A stretch of 64,000 nt of DNA from Datnioides undecimradiatus (GCA_008933995.1 WARS01000033.1:4829787-4893786), one strand, 5' to 3'; counted from the stretch's first letter, positions 10,278-22,152 are shown. Made by a program: numbers and translations. The notes: generated from the letters alone by a model not told the origin.

Positions 10278-13200
10278 GTAAGTATTTCTCAGGAGCGCCG
10301 CCATCTCATTCTTTAGGCCCGGCACCATCTTTACACTGCTTTATGTTCAAACAATGTCAAAACAGATGACGTCATGAAGCTACGTGGCGTTGCGCGTCTC
10401 TTTGCTGCGTGTTTCAGTGTTTTATGGAGTGGAGGGCCCGTGGCAGCTTTGAAACGGGCCCCAACATTCCTCGAGTTGCTCCTGATCAGGGCAGAGGCTC
10501 TGCGTTCTCTTACATGTGTGTCTGATGAAGGGGACAGTAGGTTAGCTGGCGGTTCTTCGGGTTATGAACGGAAACCTCTTTGTGCTATTAACTTTAATGC
10601 AGCTTCAGTAAAAGGAGGCGGCATCTCAGTTCCAAGATCTCTGCTCAAATGTATAGCATGGGGAAGATAAGACCAGGAAATAAGATCGAGATGACGAGGC
10701 GTCGTGGCGGCGCAGGCGGTGATGCTGTGTGTAGTCTAGTTGAGCCTCGGCCAGTGTAAAAATAGTGCGCCGTAGGAAAGAAAACTGATGCCATAAATGT
10801 TGACACAAATGTTGATTGCTCGCACCGAGCTCCACACTGTTTTTATGGTAGGTAAAAGTAAACAATAATTTTCACAATCATTTTGGAAAGTCCATAAAAT
10901 TCCCAAGATGCTATTTTTTGAATTTATTTACGTTTCAATTGAGAGTTTGGAATGGTTTTGTTTGGTTTTCTTACAAACCCTTTGAGGTTTTTTCCACAAT
11001 TTGCATCCTGTGTTGTGCATCTGAAGAGTTCATTTGCAAAAACAGATAAAGCCTTGCTTAAAATGAATAAAGCAACACCAGTTTGATTGATATTCCCCAG
11101 AGTACACACACTAAAAACAAGATTTAGGAAAAATAAATCAAGACAGATATATTTTTAACATATTTTTTTTTACAAACGAACCCTTCGTTTTGTCATCTGA
11201 CTTCCGATGCCTGCACCTTGTGTCTGATCACTGCAAAAAACACAGTTTTTTACATTAGCCTCACCAAAAATACCCACAGCCCCCTATGGGAATGAGAGGC
11301 TGTAATGCTCACAGTGGGAAGACTTAAGCAGATGTGCCCATGAGAGCTGGGATGGCATGTGCTAAATCTAAGTGAGAAGTCTTACAGTCTTGATAATGCA
11401 CAGCGGTGCAATGCAAAACAGATGCGGTTGTAAACACCTGTGAGTGCCGGGTTACCACGAGCCCAGCGGAGTCACAGCTTATCATTGGGCACCGGGTGGC
11501 GGCCCCTCGGCCCCTAATGCAAAACAGGCCACGGTGCTGCCTGGTTCTCACGAACTCTCAGCAGAGTGCAAGACAGAGAAAGCAGAGATCAGAGCTAACC
11601 TGCGCTGCCTGTGGTTTCTCTATTAAGTTAATCCCAAGTTTAAATTGTTTAAATCAAAAGTGTGCACTCTTTAATAGTCTGTAAACAGATGATTCATGTC
11701 AAGCGGAGGCCACAGAGGACCACACTTCCTATGGTGGAAAATCCAAACGGCGAGGGATCTACTGTATGTAGTTTTTCATCTGCCTGTGGATCAGGATTTA
11801 CTGGGGTTTTTATATTTTTTGGCATATCTTGCGGCTTCTTCTGTGCTTTAACAAAAGAAAATCCCCGTGCCAAGAACGTGCCACTTATATTTTATGAATC
11901 CGCAGCTGACTCTCCTTTGGGATTTTTGTGTGATAAGATGGTTCTTTAGGACGACACGTGCCAAAATATTTCCCCGCCTGAAGCGTTATCTGTTTGGATT
12001 TTTCAGTTGTTTGCTCGAAGCTGATGTGTCTCAGAGGCTTGAAATGTGTGTACACATGAACCTCAAACTGCTAACACACTACTGTAATTAAAACTCTCAG
12101 CATGCTTTGTTATTCCCATAAATGTGTTATTTCAAAACATATAAAACCAAAAAGTTGATAAAGCAATCAGACTATTGTTGTTATCACCACCATAAATAAG
12201 ATAATATGTATTGTTGGATGCATAATGACTAATACTTGTCTATGTTTTCCCCATCTCCTCCCGCAGAGCGCTATCACATGCTCCATCATCTTTACACATC
12301 AACCACACCCAACACTGTAAGCTGCTGCCCGGCTTGGTGTCCTCCCAAGCTCAGCTGTGCCGCAGCAACCTGGAGCTCATGCAAACCATTATCCAAGCTG
12401 CCCGCGAAGTCAAGAAAACATGCCAGAAGACCTTTGCCGACATGCGCTGGAACTGCTCCTCCATTGACATCCCAGCAGATGCACCGAAGTACCGGCCAGA
12501 TCTGGACCGAGGTATGGTTACGAGCAGTTCAAAACGACAGCGCGGACGCTCGCTCCAAGTTCTTTTATCCACAGGAGTCTGGAGTTTATGGTCACGCTCG
12601 ACATTCAGTGAAAATCTAAAAGCGAGGTCAATAAGCGCTGCCGCGTGTTGCAGTTCGGTTTACAGTAGCCGGTGAAATGATCCCCAGTCCTTTAATGGTG
12701 TCTGTGCTCGGACGCCACAATAGATTTATCTGTATGCACGAACATGATGGCTATCTTGACAACTCGAAAACAGAATTATGTCTTTTTCAAAAGGGATTTC
12801 AGGTTTTATGACATGTTGCCTCATCTTTCCAGTTCTCATGCTGCCAGACAAATGATTCCGATATTCATTCCTGAGGGCGCTTTCACAATGGACTTGGAAC
12901 ACACACATACACACACTCACAACCACATGTGTATATTCTGTATGATAAAATAATTGGCTTGTTATTTCCATAATCCAGAGCATCGTCCGACTGTTTGCGC
13001 TGCAGTCTAACTTTGCTGTTTGCGTTGCCAAAAGGGCCTTGAGTGAGCCAGAGACAGTTGCTGGGTTGTGGGTGTGGGGGCTGTGCAGCACTCCCCAGAA
13101 AGGCAATGGCTGCCATTTGCCAAATGAACAGTCTGCACCGAACAGGAAATGGCTCATCTCTGTCCAGGGATGGCTTTGATCTAACCAACCCACGGTCATA

Positions 13201-16200
13201 CATGATTTCTTCCCTTACTTCCAATTGCTCCTCGGCCTTCAACATATGTGCTTTCCGTGTACACACATCACCACCAATCACATCAGTGCTCACTCTGAAT
13301 TACAGCATGAGCAGTGATGGACTGTGTTTGATGGTTTCATTTTGTGTGCTCAATCTTTTTTTTCTTTTTTTTTTCCACCGGGACAGCAGAAAGCAGAGAG
13401 GGAAGCAGCCCCACAGGATAGATGGATAGCAGAGAAGCTGATTATACCACAGATGTGGTTTGTGAACCTTCTATAGATGTTTTGATTTTGCTTTTTTTTA
13501 TTTCCTGCGAAAACCTTTTATGTTTTTGTTTTTTTTTAAAATGCGTACGACATCAATTTAAGCTGACCGCGGCTTGTCTCATGCTAAAACGTCAGCATCC
13601 ATCACACGTAACAAATGATATGGGTCAGTTTGACAGTCCTGAAAGGATTAAATCTTGCAGCTTCTGACAGGCAGAGTGCACAAATCAAACGATCAAAACC
13701 AGACTAATCTCACTAAACCTAAACAAAATTAGACAAAATATACACACGCTGTACTTGGCTTCCTCTAGCGACTGACTATTTTTCTACCAACAACTGCTAG
13801 AGCTGCAATAATTAGTCAGGTAATCAGTAAACTTAAAAATAATCCATAACTTTTTAAACATCTGAGCCATTTTTCCTTCTTTTTCGTGTATGATAGACAA
13901 TTTGAGTTTTAGACTGCTGGTCAGATAAATGAAGACCTGCCACCACAGAACTGGATTCATTTGGTGACCAGTGAATATGGTTTTTGTTATGTGTTAGCAC
14001 AGAACACATTAAGAAATGATCATTGAAGGCCTCTGATCTTTCATGATTTACTGCAAGTTTGTCAGTTTCTTACCCAGGTTCCTCCTCTGTTACAACAGGG
14101 ACTAGAGAAGCTGCGTTCGTCTACGCCCTGTCCGCAGCGACCATCAGCCACACCATAGCACGGGCGTGCACCTCTGGAGATTTGCGTCTGTGCTCGTGTG
14201 GTCCCATTCCTGCTCAGGTCCTGGAGCCCGGCTATCGCTGGGGCGGCTGCGCTGACAACCTGCACTACGGTTTGATCATGGGCTCCAAGTTCTCCGATGC
14301 GCCCATCAAGATGAAGCGCGCGGGTTCCCATGCCAACAAACTGATGCACCTACATAACAGTGAAGTCGGGAGACAGGTAAGAGACATGTTTGGATTTTTA
14401 CTCACAGAGATGATGAACCTGAAGATGTTATAGATGTTTTTTGAACCTCCATGTCTTCTGTCCTCATGTCCAGGTGTTGAGAGAGGCCCTGGTGATGAAG
14501 TGTAAATGTCACGGGGTGTCCGGCTCCTGCTCCATAAGGACCTGCTGGAAAGGCCTGCAGGACCTGAGAGAGATCGCCATGGACCTGAAGACCAAGTACC
14601 TGTCCGCCACCAAAGTGGTCCACCGGCCCATTGGAACACGCAAACAGCTGGTACCCAAAGACATCGACATCAGGCCGGTGAGGGAGAACGAGCTGGTCTA
14701 CCTGCAGAGCTCCTCAGACTTCTGTACCAAGAATGACAAGCAGGGCTCCGACGGCACACAGGACAGGTGAGTCGCAGCGTTGTGCGTGCGTGAGAACGAA
14801 GGGGATATTTGCTGATCATGACAGTTCTTTGTTGCTGAATCTATTACAATGACTCATGTCAGTGACAGACCCACGCAGCTGACAAAGAGGAAATGACCAG
14901 TCCCGAATGTCTGCTCATCCAGGATGTTGACTGTAGAGACGTGGCGCCTTGCCTTGTGGCACCATTTAGTTTGCAGGCGGGCTGATAACAGCTAGCGGCC
15001 CCTGAGAGCTCTCCGTCTGTGGCTTGTCTGAGCATGTGTGGCTGAAAAGGCCGCTGTGACTGGAGTCGTTGTCCCGCTATCTAAGGCAATGACTAATGCG
15101 GTTATTTTTAGGGCTGAGTGCACTCGAGCTGATATCGATTGGAGAGGGCCACACAAATGGGGAAATAGTTATTAGCCCCCCAAAGATAAGGCTCTATTTA
15201 CACCATTCAGCTCTAGTGTTTGAGTCGGGGCTGTGTTTAGTGCTGCTTGTTAGCAGGCAGCAAGGAGCCCATTTGTCTGAGGACCTACCCCAGGCTGTGA
15301 TCTGGCTGACTAATATCAGAGAAATATGGCACAAATATCCAGCACTTTCCTGCAAGCTTATTGAATTTTCCAATTTTCCTTAAATATGTTGCAGGGAAGG
15401 ACAGATCGGGATCTATTATCTAGCTTTGATTTGCAGAGCGCAGCAGGCGAATTTGGAGGAGAGCATGTGTGGTTTGCTCATGTTTCTCTTTTAATACTCT
15501 AATGAATACACCTACACCCCACTGACCATCTGTTAGCTTGTTTAACCAGACATCCCCCACTTTATAAGAACAAATATCATGATTTGTGCGTCCCTATTTA
15601 CTTTGGCATGCTTCAGTACCAACAGCCAGCCATCACGGTTGCGTCGTCCCCCGAGGTTAAAGAGCTTCCACTAAATGGCACGTGATGTTGTTGTATGTTA
15701 TAAATGTCAAACATCATATGACTGTCATATCATGTGTTCCTCAGCCAGAGGCCACTGTGCAGATAACCAGAGGACATGCTTCATGTCAAGGACACTCACC
15801 ATGTCTGTAGCCTGATAACGTCAGTCTGCAACATTAGTGCTTTTGCCAAATCCTGAGGCAGCCGCTTTGCTGCCGTCATCGCGCGAACGTGTGACGCTGA
15901 TGTGTTTGTGTATGAATATTAGTGAGTGTTCATGCGTGTGTATCAATTATTCCCATATGTGCCTCGGCCGATTGTATCTGAGGAATTCTCGAACTTCACA
16001 TGGTCGGGACACCGTGCGTGCTTTGCTTTGATTATGCGCTCACTGGTGGCCACATGAGGAGGGGATTTTATCAGTTCTTACATTTGTGCCTGTCTACATT
16101 GTTACCTCTGACCTGAGAGCAGCGGATGCTCTTTCTAGAGTCAGCTTTTCTGAGAATCTGGGGCAGGGAAAGTGAATTTTAGCAGCTGTTGCTAATGGAT

Positions 16201-17135
16201 TAAGTGTGATCACTGAAACAAAAAAAGGTGTCACAGCCCTGGAAGGAGGCACGCTAACGAAGCTCGTGCTTTGGCCTTAAATTACATTACTGTCCCCCTG
16301 CTTACACGCAAATGCTGCATCCAGCCCTAACAGGTTAAATCAACAGGTTCGAACTGCAGAATGTAGTTGCGCCCTCTTGCTCCACTTACAGCAAAGAAAT
16401 GACATAATGAGATCTTGCTCCTGACAAAACACAACTGTGTGGGGGTTTCTGTCTATTTCCCTGCTCCCACCAATGTAATAAACCTGTCTTACACTCTAAA
16501 TGAGTCTTGTCCCTCCTCCTCCTCCTCCTCCTCCCTCTCCTTCACTCCCGCGGCAGCCATCAGCGTCTCCCTCACCATGCCGGTCATTAACACTCTGCCA
16601 TCATAAAACAATGCAATTATGTGGGGAGGGCAAGCTAAAGAAAGGGAGGGCAGCCCTGTGTATTCAGCGTGATTTACGGCGGGGCTATTGGCTGCTCATT
16701 CAGGACGCCTCGGGCTTCTGAAATGAGAGGCTGAGCATCCATCGGCCAAAGGCGGAAGGAATGCACAAAAGGTTAAGGCACACCGTCCGGTCAAGCACTT
16801 TTAAAAGACTATTGTGGGCTCCGTGTGATCGTAGAAGTGAAGCTGTAAACCTAAATGTCTTATGCATGCAGGCGCCCAAACAGGAATCGTGTGCAGCCTT
16901 GTTAAACAAAATAAAACGTCCAATTTAATATCCTCATTTTTTTGTCTGTGCTAATTTCAGGCAGTGCAACAAAACCTCCGTCGGCAGTGACAGCTGCGAC
17001 CTGATGTGCTGCGGCCGTGGCTACAACCCGTACACTGAGAAGCTGGTGGAGCGCTGCCACTGCAAGTACCACTGGTGCTGCTACGTGACCTGCAAGAAGT
17101 GTGAGCGGATCGTGGAGAGATACGTCTGCAAATGA
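10195..17135 (+). CDS. wnt11: Wnt11 secreted signalling ligand, complete five-exon coding region
   Basis: Coding exons 10195-10277, 12267-12511, 14099-14376, 14474-14766 and 16961-17135 join in frame to 357 codons plus TGA, and every intron is GT...AG. Residues 1-24 form a hydrophobic signal peptide ending VCSG before IKWL, where mammalian WNT11 is cleaved. The mature chain has 24 cysteines. Family blocks visible are [11 protein letters not shown] (56-66), DMRWNCSS (86-93), RWGGCADN (156-163), [11 protein letters not shown] (211-221) and the cysteine-rich C-terminal domain from about 286, ending YVCK. Ser218 aligns with the palmitoleoylated serine used by Porcupine, Wntless and Frizzled. N-glycosylation sequons lie at N40, N90 and N303. 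From family knowledge, Wnt11 acts mainly through non-canonical Frizzled/planar-polarity signalling in convergent extension, heart and kidney. Sequence blocks such as LALS, YALSAA and [14 protein letters not shown] match tetrapod WNT11, so this is the orthologue once called wnt11r in zebrafish rather than wnt11f2. No frame damage is seen. Confidence 0.97.
10278..12266 (+). other. wnt11: wnt11 intron 1 (1,989 bp)
   Basis: The intron begins GTAAGT and ends CCCGCAG. A perfect cyclic-AMP response element palindrome, TGACGTCA, occurs at 10367-10374, only 90 bp inside the intron. The rest is unique-looking, with short A/T runs. No second gene is recognisable. Confidence 0.9.
12267..12511 (+). CDS. 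wnt11: wnt11 coding exon 2
   Basis: The exon follows a pyrimidine-rich tract and the acceptor CCGCAG at 12261-12266, and ends at CGAG before the donor GTATGG. It supplies residues 28-110. These include the N40 sequon (NHT), Cys45, Cys59, Cys80 and the near-invariant DMRWNCSS block with sequon N90. The segment after it (residues 95-109, [15 protein letters not shown]) is three residues longer than the matching mammalian stretch as I recall it, which accounts for 357 rather than 354 residues. The phase-1 junction inside a glycine codon (R-G-T-R) is the usual Wnt11 position. Confidence 0.95.
12512..14098 (+). other. wnt11: wnt11 intron 2 (1,587 bp)
   Basis: The intron runs from GTATGG to ACAACAG. 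It contains a short imperfect CA run at about 12899-12920 and T-rich tracts near 13350-13375 and 13490-13540. Apparent reading frames here are uninterrupted only by chance and resemble no family. Confidence 0.9.
14099..14376 (+). CDS. wnt11: wnt11 coding exon 3
   Basis: The acceptor TTACAACAG ends at 14098, and the donor GTAAGA begins at 14377. The exon encodes residues 110-202: [18 protein letters not shown], then RACTSGDL, a CSCGP motif, RWGGCADNL and LHNSEVGRQ. These are the strongest amino-terminal-domain landmarks of the Wnt11 subfamily. The sequon reported after RWGGCADN in mammalian WNT11 (N-L-S) reads N-L-H here, so that glycosylation site is absent. The exon ends on a codon boundary. 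Confidence 0.96.
14377..14473 (+). other. wnt11: wnt11 intron 3 (97 bp)
   Basis: This minimal intron begins GTAAGA and ends GTCCAG at a phase-0 boundary between Gln202 and Val203. Its small size makes it easy to read through by mistake as coding. Confidence 0.93.
14474..14766 (+). CDS. wnt11: wnt11 coding exon 4 (acylation site and linker)
   Basis: The exon is separated from exon 3 by a 97-bp intron. The acceptor GTCCAG ends at 14473, and the donor GTGAGT follows 14766. It encodes residues 203-299 plus two bases of Arg300. It carries [17 protein letters not shown], with acyl-acceptor Ser218 and the Cys pairs of the thumb hairpin. It also carries the linker [20 protein letters not shown] and the Wnt11-typical [12 protein letters not shown] that begins the C-terminal Frizzled-binding domain. 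Confidence 0.96.
14767..16960 (+). other. wnt11: wnt11 intron 4 (2,194 bp)
   Basis: The intron begins GTGAGT and ends AATTTCAG. It has a short (TCC)n run at 16511-16535 and otherwise unique-looking DNA. No coding exon is recognisable between exons 4 and 5. Confidence 0.92.
16511..16535. repeat. (TCC)n trinucleotide run in wnt11 intron 4
   Basis: About eight CTC/TCC units form a short pyrimidine-only run. Confidence 0.9.
16961..17135 (+). CDS. wnt11: wnt11 coding exon 5 (C-terminal cysteine-rich domain)
   Basis: The acceptor CTAATTTCAG ends at 16960, and the TGA stop is 17133-17135. The exon completes Arg300 and encodes residues 301-357: [24 protein letters not shown], the [18 protein letters not shown] finger and YVCK. 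N303 (NKT) is a sequon. The second mammalian sequon just after it is missing, because N is replaced by V. The twelve cysteines of this exon follow the Wnt C-terminal pattern. Confidence 0.97.
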
Positions 17136-17486
17136 GCCGCCAGCCCCAAAACCAGCAGTCCTCTAGGTGTACCCAGCCACCGGAGGCTACAGATTAACCA
17201 AAGCACTACAATATCAAGAAGGCTTACTTTTGTCTTAAGCTTTAGCATGTGTATCTCAAGGAGAAATGGTCTATTCTTGTGTCAGTATCATTTTTGTATC
17301 CAATCTCCAAACTGCCAACTGGGCTTCTGAGCTTTTCCGCTTCACAAACCTGGACGTGGAGAGTGTGGCGCCATCGCCGGTGTACGTGAAGCCCGCCGTC
17401 CTCCTGGGTATTTCCTTTTTCTTGTTAATGATTATGACTCCCCCAAACAGGGATGTTGAAAGTCTATTTTATTATATCTCTAGTAA

Positions 17487-17492
17487 AATAAA
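17487..17492 (+). terminator. proximal poly(A) signal AATAAA
   Basis: A canonical AATAAA hexamer lies about 350 bp after the wnt11 stop codon in an A-rich context. It may be an alternative, shorter 3' end. Confidence 0.4.
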
Positions 17493-17943
17493 GAAATGAT
17501 ATTGGATTGAGGAGAGGGATTGTCTTTTCCCCTCACTAAACAGAGACTTATGTTTGGCCTCATTCCACGGAAATCGAAGGGTTCTGATGGATCCATGTGG
17601 TACTTTTTAAGGTACTATTAAAACTTCTTTCCTCTGCAGCGCTGGACAATAGAGGAAAAAGGGAACACAAAGGGAATTTCAAGTACTTTTCGATCACGGA
17701 ACCTTTTTGTGGTTGACGTTTTTGGACTCTCACTCACGGTGTCCTGTGTGGATCTTCACATTGCCTGCATCCCTGTGGATTGAGAGAAGAGGACTTAAGG
17801 ACTTTGTGAAACGGTGCATTATCTCCTCTATGTCTGACATGCAGTTCAAAATATATTCTATTTTTCATGAGCGTATGAGCTGAACTCATGGATTTTGTAA
17901 ACCACTTTTGTGTGGATGTACATACTGTTATTTTGTATACTGA

Positions 17944-17949
17944 AATAAA
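17944..17949 (+). terminator. distal poly(A) signal AATAAA
   Basis: A canonical AATAAA hexamer lies about 810 bp after the stop, followed by AT-rich sequence and then T-rich sequence near 18010-18025. I take it as the main 3' end of wnt11. Confidence 0.55.
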
Positions 17950-19884
17950 GAAAGAAGTATTTATAAAATAATTAAATGATCTTCACCATCATCTTTACAT
18001 GGGAATTGCACGTTTTTCTGTTTTTCACCTTCGATGACATACTGTTTGGCTCATTTTCCAGAACGCTGGCAAAGACAAAGCCTAATTATTTTCAAACTAA
18101 GCAACATTTACTGTAATTCACTGCAACTCCAAGTGTTATAAAATAACAATTTGCCACAACTTATAGTGCACTGTGATTGTAAATCCGCCCAGCAGTCAGT
18201 AATGAGTTGCAGGGTTCAACCTGACGGCCTATTGGGAGTTACCCCAATGAATTACCCAAGCCCTGGGAAAGTGTTTGTTTGGACATTCCACCTCCTCACA
18301 AAGGCCATTACAAAGGGATTTTTGTCACTCCTATCACGGCTTTAACACTCAAACACTCATCTGTGTGAGAGCCAGCCCTCCAAACGACAAACATCACATT
18401 TAAAAAGACATTATTTTGAACACGCAGCCAGACAGCTGGCTTGTTGAAGGAAGCATACTTGGCGCAGCGTCGGGCCGGGATATTACCCTCTGGCCGGGTT
18501 TGTGTTGGTTAAAGTGGTTCTCATGATTTTACACTGACAGAAATAGCTGTGGAGGATGTAAGACCCATGCTGTGAGCTCACATGATGCATGGCAGCATAG
18601 GCCTGCTCAGGCTGCACACTCACTGAAGCTGTAACACTTCTTGACCCTAACCTGTGGACGCGCGCAGACACTGCCAAAACAACCCTGTGGAAAAACAGGG
18701 CCGTGAGGAACAGAATCGCCGGTTATTTTGTTTTTAGTGGCCGTTCGCTGATGCTGGATCGGTTTCAGAGCCGTCCACTTCATTTCATTTCATCTCTCAG
18801 AGTTGATTGGGTGCGTCTGTTTCAGGTCATGAGGAGAAACGTGACTCTAAATCCAAAGCCAAGACCCTGCATACTCATACCTCTAATGTTCCAACAGAGA
18901 GGCAAAGATGATGCATGGTAGCGGTGTGGCTGAGGAGGGTAATTGAGCTGCAAACTCTTCAGAAGTCTTCAACAGAACGCATACAAAGATTCAATCAGTC
19001 TAAGAGCAGAGACAGGTGGGGAGGACAGACTCAGTGTGCTGTGTTCTTCTGGTTTGGGGGCTGGGGAGGATCTGCTGTGTGCAGGTGAGCGGGGGTCCGC
19101 TCTGTCTGCACACAGGCCTGTCCGTCGACAGCCTCAAGGACTCCTCAGTCACTGGCATTCCTCAGCCTGGTAGTTGGAGAGAATAGGCTGCACATGTGTG
19201 TGAGTGTGTGAGCCCACCCTCTGCTGTCTGTCACTGGGTTCACTGCTAAAGAAATGTGAAGCTTCACCTGCTGCCCGAGGACTCACACACAGTCCTCATA
19301 ATGCAGGTGGCCGGTCAGGACTAGATGAAGAGGCGCTAATATGAACGACGCATGGATGTAACTGTAAATTCAATGTTAAACATCCCCGGAACATTCAGAG
19401 GAGGCACGTTTGACAAACAATGAAGGAATCAGCTGAACTCTTGACCCTCTAAAGACCCGTGATACATCTCCAAGAATTACTTACCCATATTTCTTTATCT
19501 ATCTAAGTCAATTTACGTCTAGGAATTTATAAAATTTACGAAATTGTGCTTATGTAAACGTCGAAATCAACACACCAACACCCTGGAGTAGTTTCATCAG
19601 GCCTCTAAAGATTAGATAGAGCCTGCAGTCAGGCCTGCTGCAGTCTGGAAATGCTGACCCTGTGAGCGACCATTGTTATCATTAAGACGTGCAACTATTC
19701 AGCTGACCTCAGTCTAACCCGGCTGAAATATCCCTCTTTATAGTCCACACAATAAAACAACATTTCATGTAAGGCCTGAATGTGCAAACAATACTGACCT
19801 GTTGTTAACATTAATTTGCACCACATTCTTCCATTTCTCAATCTGCCAGTGTGAGTGACTGTGTGGAAAATGGGACTTGAATGT

Positions 19885-19904
19885 GGGTGGGGGGGTGGGG
19901 GGGG
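19885..19904 (+). other. G-run cluster with G-quadruplex potential
   Basis: Three G runs of 3, 7 and 8 bases are separated by single T bases. The long runs can supply the four G-tracts needed for a quadruplex on the + strand. Confidence 0.5.
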
Positions 19905-20402
19905 CTGTCATTCTGGCAGGGATCAGGTAAAAAACAGCTGAAGAGCGGCCGGGGCTCATCCGGGGCTGTTAAAGACCTTTGTGTCCCAGAGGAAAACAAA
20001 ACAAAAGTGAAAACGGAACTAATCGCCGCCGCAGTTCCGCTCTCTTTTCTTTCTGTCTTTGTCGGAGAGTATCTAAGTATCTCTCTGCGGTTGGCGTGAC
20101 CCCTCGCTCTGTGGGAATTGCCCGGTAATAGAGAAGGGAAAGAGGACTTTAATGGAGAGCAGTGAAAATATCAGGGGTTAGTGTCACCCGGACAATATAA
20201 TACCAATTGCCTTTGTGCAGCCTGCGGTCTAGATAACTAGCTGTGAATGAGAGAGACAAAGAATTTGGTTGGAGTGGTAAAGGCATTCAGATGTACTGAC
20301 CCGTACTGTAAATGGACTTTTGTGGACCCCGCCCCCACCCTCCAGTCTTTAAATAGGGAGCCCAGCAGTATGTGCTGTTAAAGGCCATTTTTTGTTTGGG
20401 CC

Positions 20403-20428
20403 TGTGTGTGTGTGTGTGTGTGTGTGTC
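20403..20428. repeat. (GT)n microsatellite
   Basis: Thirteen GT units, uninterrupted. Confidence 0.95.
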
Positions 20429-21926
20429 CTCAGGCATGTTGCTGGGAGATAGCGGATCGTGCAAGGCATGCACCTCTCTAGGCTGAGGAGGAGACGGTGA
20501 CGCTACCCAGAGTTTACGGCGTTGAGTCGGAAACTAATTAGGCCCCTCAGTGAAAACCAGTGCAGGACTTCACTGCACAGATCGTTTATATGAACTTTTA
20601 GTGCTTTAATCCTGTGTCACCCCACAGTCTGACACCTAACATCTTGTTTGTGTCTTCAGCCATTTAGTTTGTTATGTTGTTTTCCATTTTCTTCTTTTTG
20701 TCTCTGCGTGTCGGCGTCCATGTGTCTTTTGTTTTGGTTTCCTTCCTATTTTGGGGGGTTTTGAACATTGTGTTACGCGCAGATTTGTTATGAAAGCCCA
20801 AAATCAAAAGCTTTACCTTTATTTGAAAATATTCTATATAATCTTACAAATTATACAGCGTTGAAAACAAACCCTGGGACAGAAACGACCTGCATATCAA
20901 TTATTTCTACTGTAAATATTTGCATACATATATTAATTTGAGTTAGACTAACCCACGTGAAAGCAGTGATAAATATAATAAACGTGGAATCTGTGTCCAT
21001 GAGATTACGATATTTCAGTTCAAATGGCATCGCATTTTGATTTTTACAACCACTGCGGCGGGACATGTCAAACAGGAGCTGAGCTACAGCGCATATTTTA
21101 ATTTCTCTGTTATGACTCGCACCGAGTTTCCCAAGGTAATCGGGACGAGCCTGTAATTTAACACAGCACACAGATCCCGATAGAGTCTGCGCAACCGAGG
21201 TCAGCGGACAGCTTGGCCGTGTAAAGACGCAAGGATCCAACTCCAGCAGCAAAACGAGAATGATTTAAACGATTCATTCAAAGCGCCTATTTATATTAAA
21301 TCGTTCCCATCAAATTCTCCCCTGAAGTGTTTGGAAACTCTGTGAAACTGAATCAAAGTAACTTATTTCCAGTATTTTCAGTCGCCGACCCTCCATAATA
21401 GAAACAGCTAAACGACATGCCACACTGTTTGGGATAAATACAAATTTGTTCATCTCCAGACTAAACTCGACTTTAATGAGATAAATTTATACCTCGGTAA
21501 CCTCAACACGCAGTGAATCAGGGCCTATCTGCACAGCAGGCTCTCAGTGTAAGCTATCAGAGAGAGGATGGATGAAAAGAGCCGCGCAGAGAGAGAGAGA
21601 GAGAGCGAGACCGAATTAATATGAATAAAAGAAACGGCGAGCCACGCTGGGAAAAGTAAACACTGGTCCGTGTAATCACAGTAAATCTGGCTGGGGGGGA
21701 GAGAGCAGGCTGCACCCTCAGCCGAGGAGTCAACAAACCCTGAGAAAGGAGCAGCTAACTAACTAACATCACTGCGAGGGGTTAAAGAGGGTAGCCTTAT
21801 TCACAGCGAGATCAGTGAAACGCCGCCATGTTTACCCAGTGTCTGGCTGAGTTAAACTAAGTAAACCTCAGCATATAATTCAAGGAGAGAGCTCAGGGTC
21901 ACAAATGTAAAGATCACTTCAGCTAA

Positions 21927-21953
21927 TGTGTGTGTGTGTGTGTGTGTGTGTGT
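21927..21953. repeat. (GT)n microsatellite
   Basis: Thirteen uninterrupted GT units. Confidence 0.95.
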
Positions 21954-22024
21954 CCTGTGAACTCGGTCATATCTGGAGAATATGTGGATTGCTGTGAAAT
22001 GAAACCTGCCGTTGTTTAAGGCCA

Positions 22025-22071
22025 GAGAGAAGGAGGGACCAGGGAGGACACCCCTGGTCCCTCCCTCTCTC
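22025..22071. repeat. 20-bp near-perfect hairpin
   Basis: Arms 22025-22044 and 22052-22071 are reverse complements at 19 of 20 positions and enclose a 7-base loop. The stem core is GGAGGGACCAGGG. It is a strong foldback in either strand. No matching precursor RNA family is recognised. Confidence 0.85.
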
Positions 22072-22152
22072 TCAACAGCCACCTAGCCTGCAGCGTTTAT
22101 CATCATCAGCAATGAGGATCTGATAAATGGAGCAAGTGGCCCTCACGTGCGT

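Larger units (their letters stand above)
17136..17965 (+). other. wnt11: wnt11 3' UTR
   Basis: The stretch from the stop codon to shortly after the distal poly(A) signal at 17944 is read as 3' UTR. A proximal AATAAA at 17487-17492 could give a shorter transcript of about 370 bases of UTR. The exact cleavage position cannot be fixed from sequence alone. Confidence 0.65.

Noticed and set aside
13043-13429. Possible extra exon within wnt11 intron 2
   Set aside because: Exons 2 and 3 join in frame at the conserved Wnt11 glycine junction, so nothing is missing. The frame has no Wnt-like sequence.
10195-17135. Assignment to wnt11f2 (silberblick type)
   Set aside because: The wnt11f2 product, as I recall it, ends YVSK and differs in the FVVSLAAA and IPRQIGTRRQ blocks. 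This product has [12 protein letters not shown] and [10 protein letters not shown].
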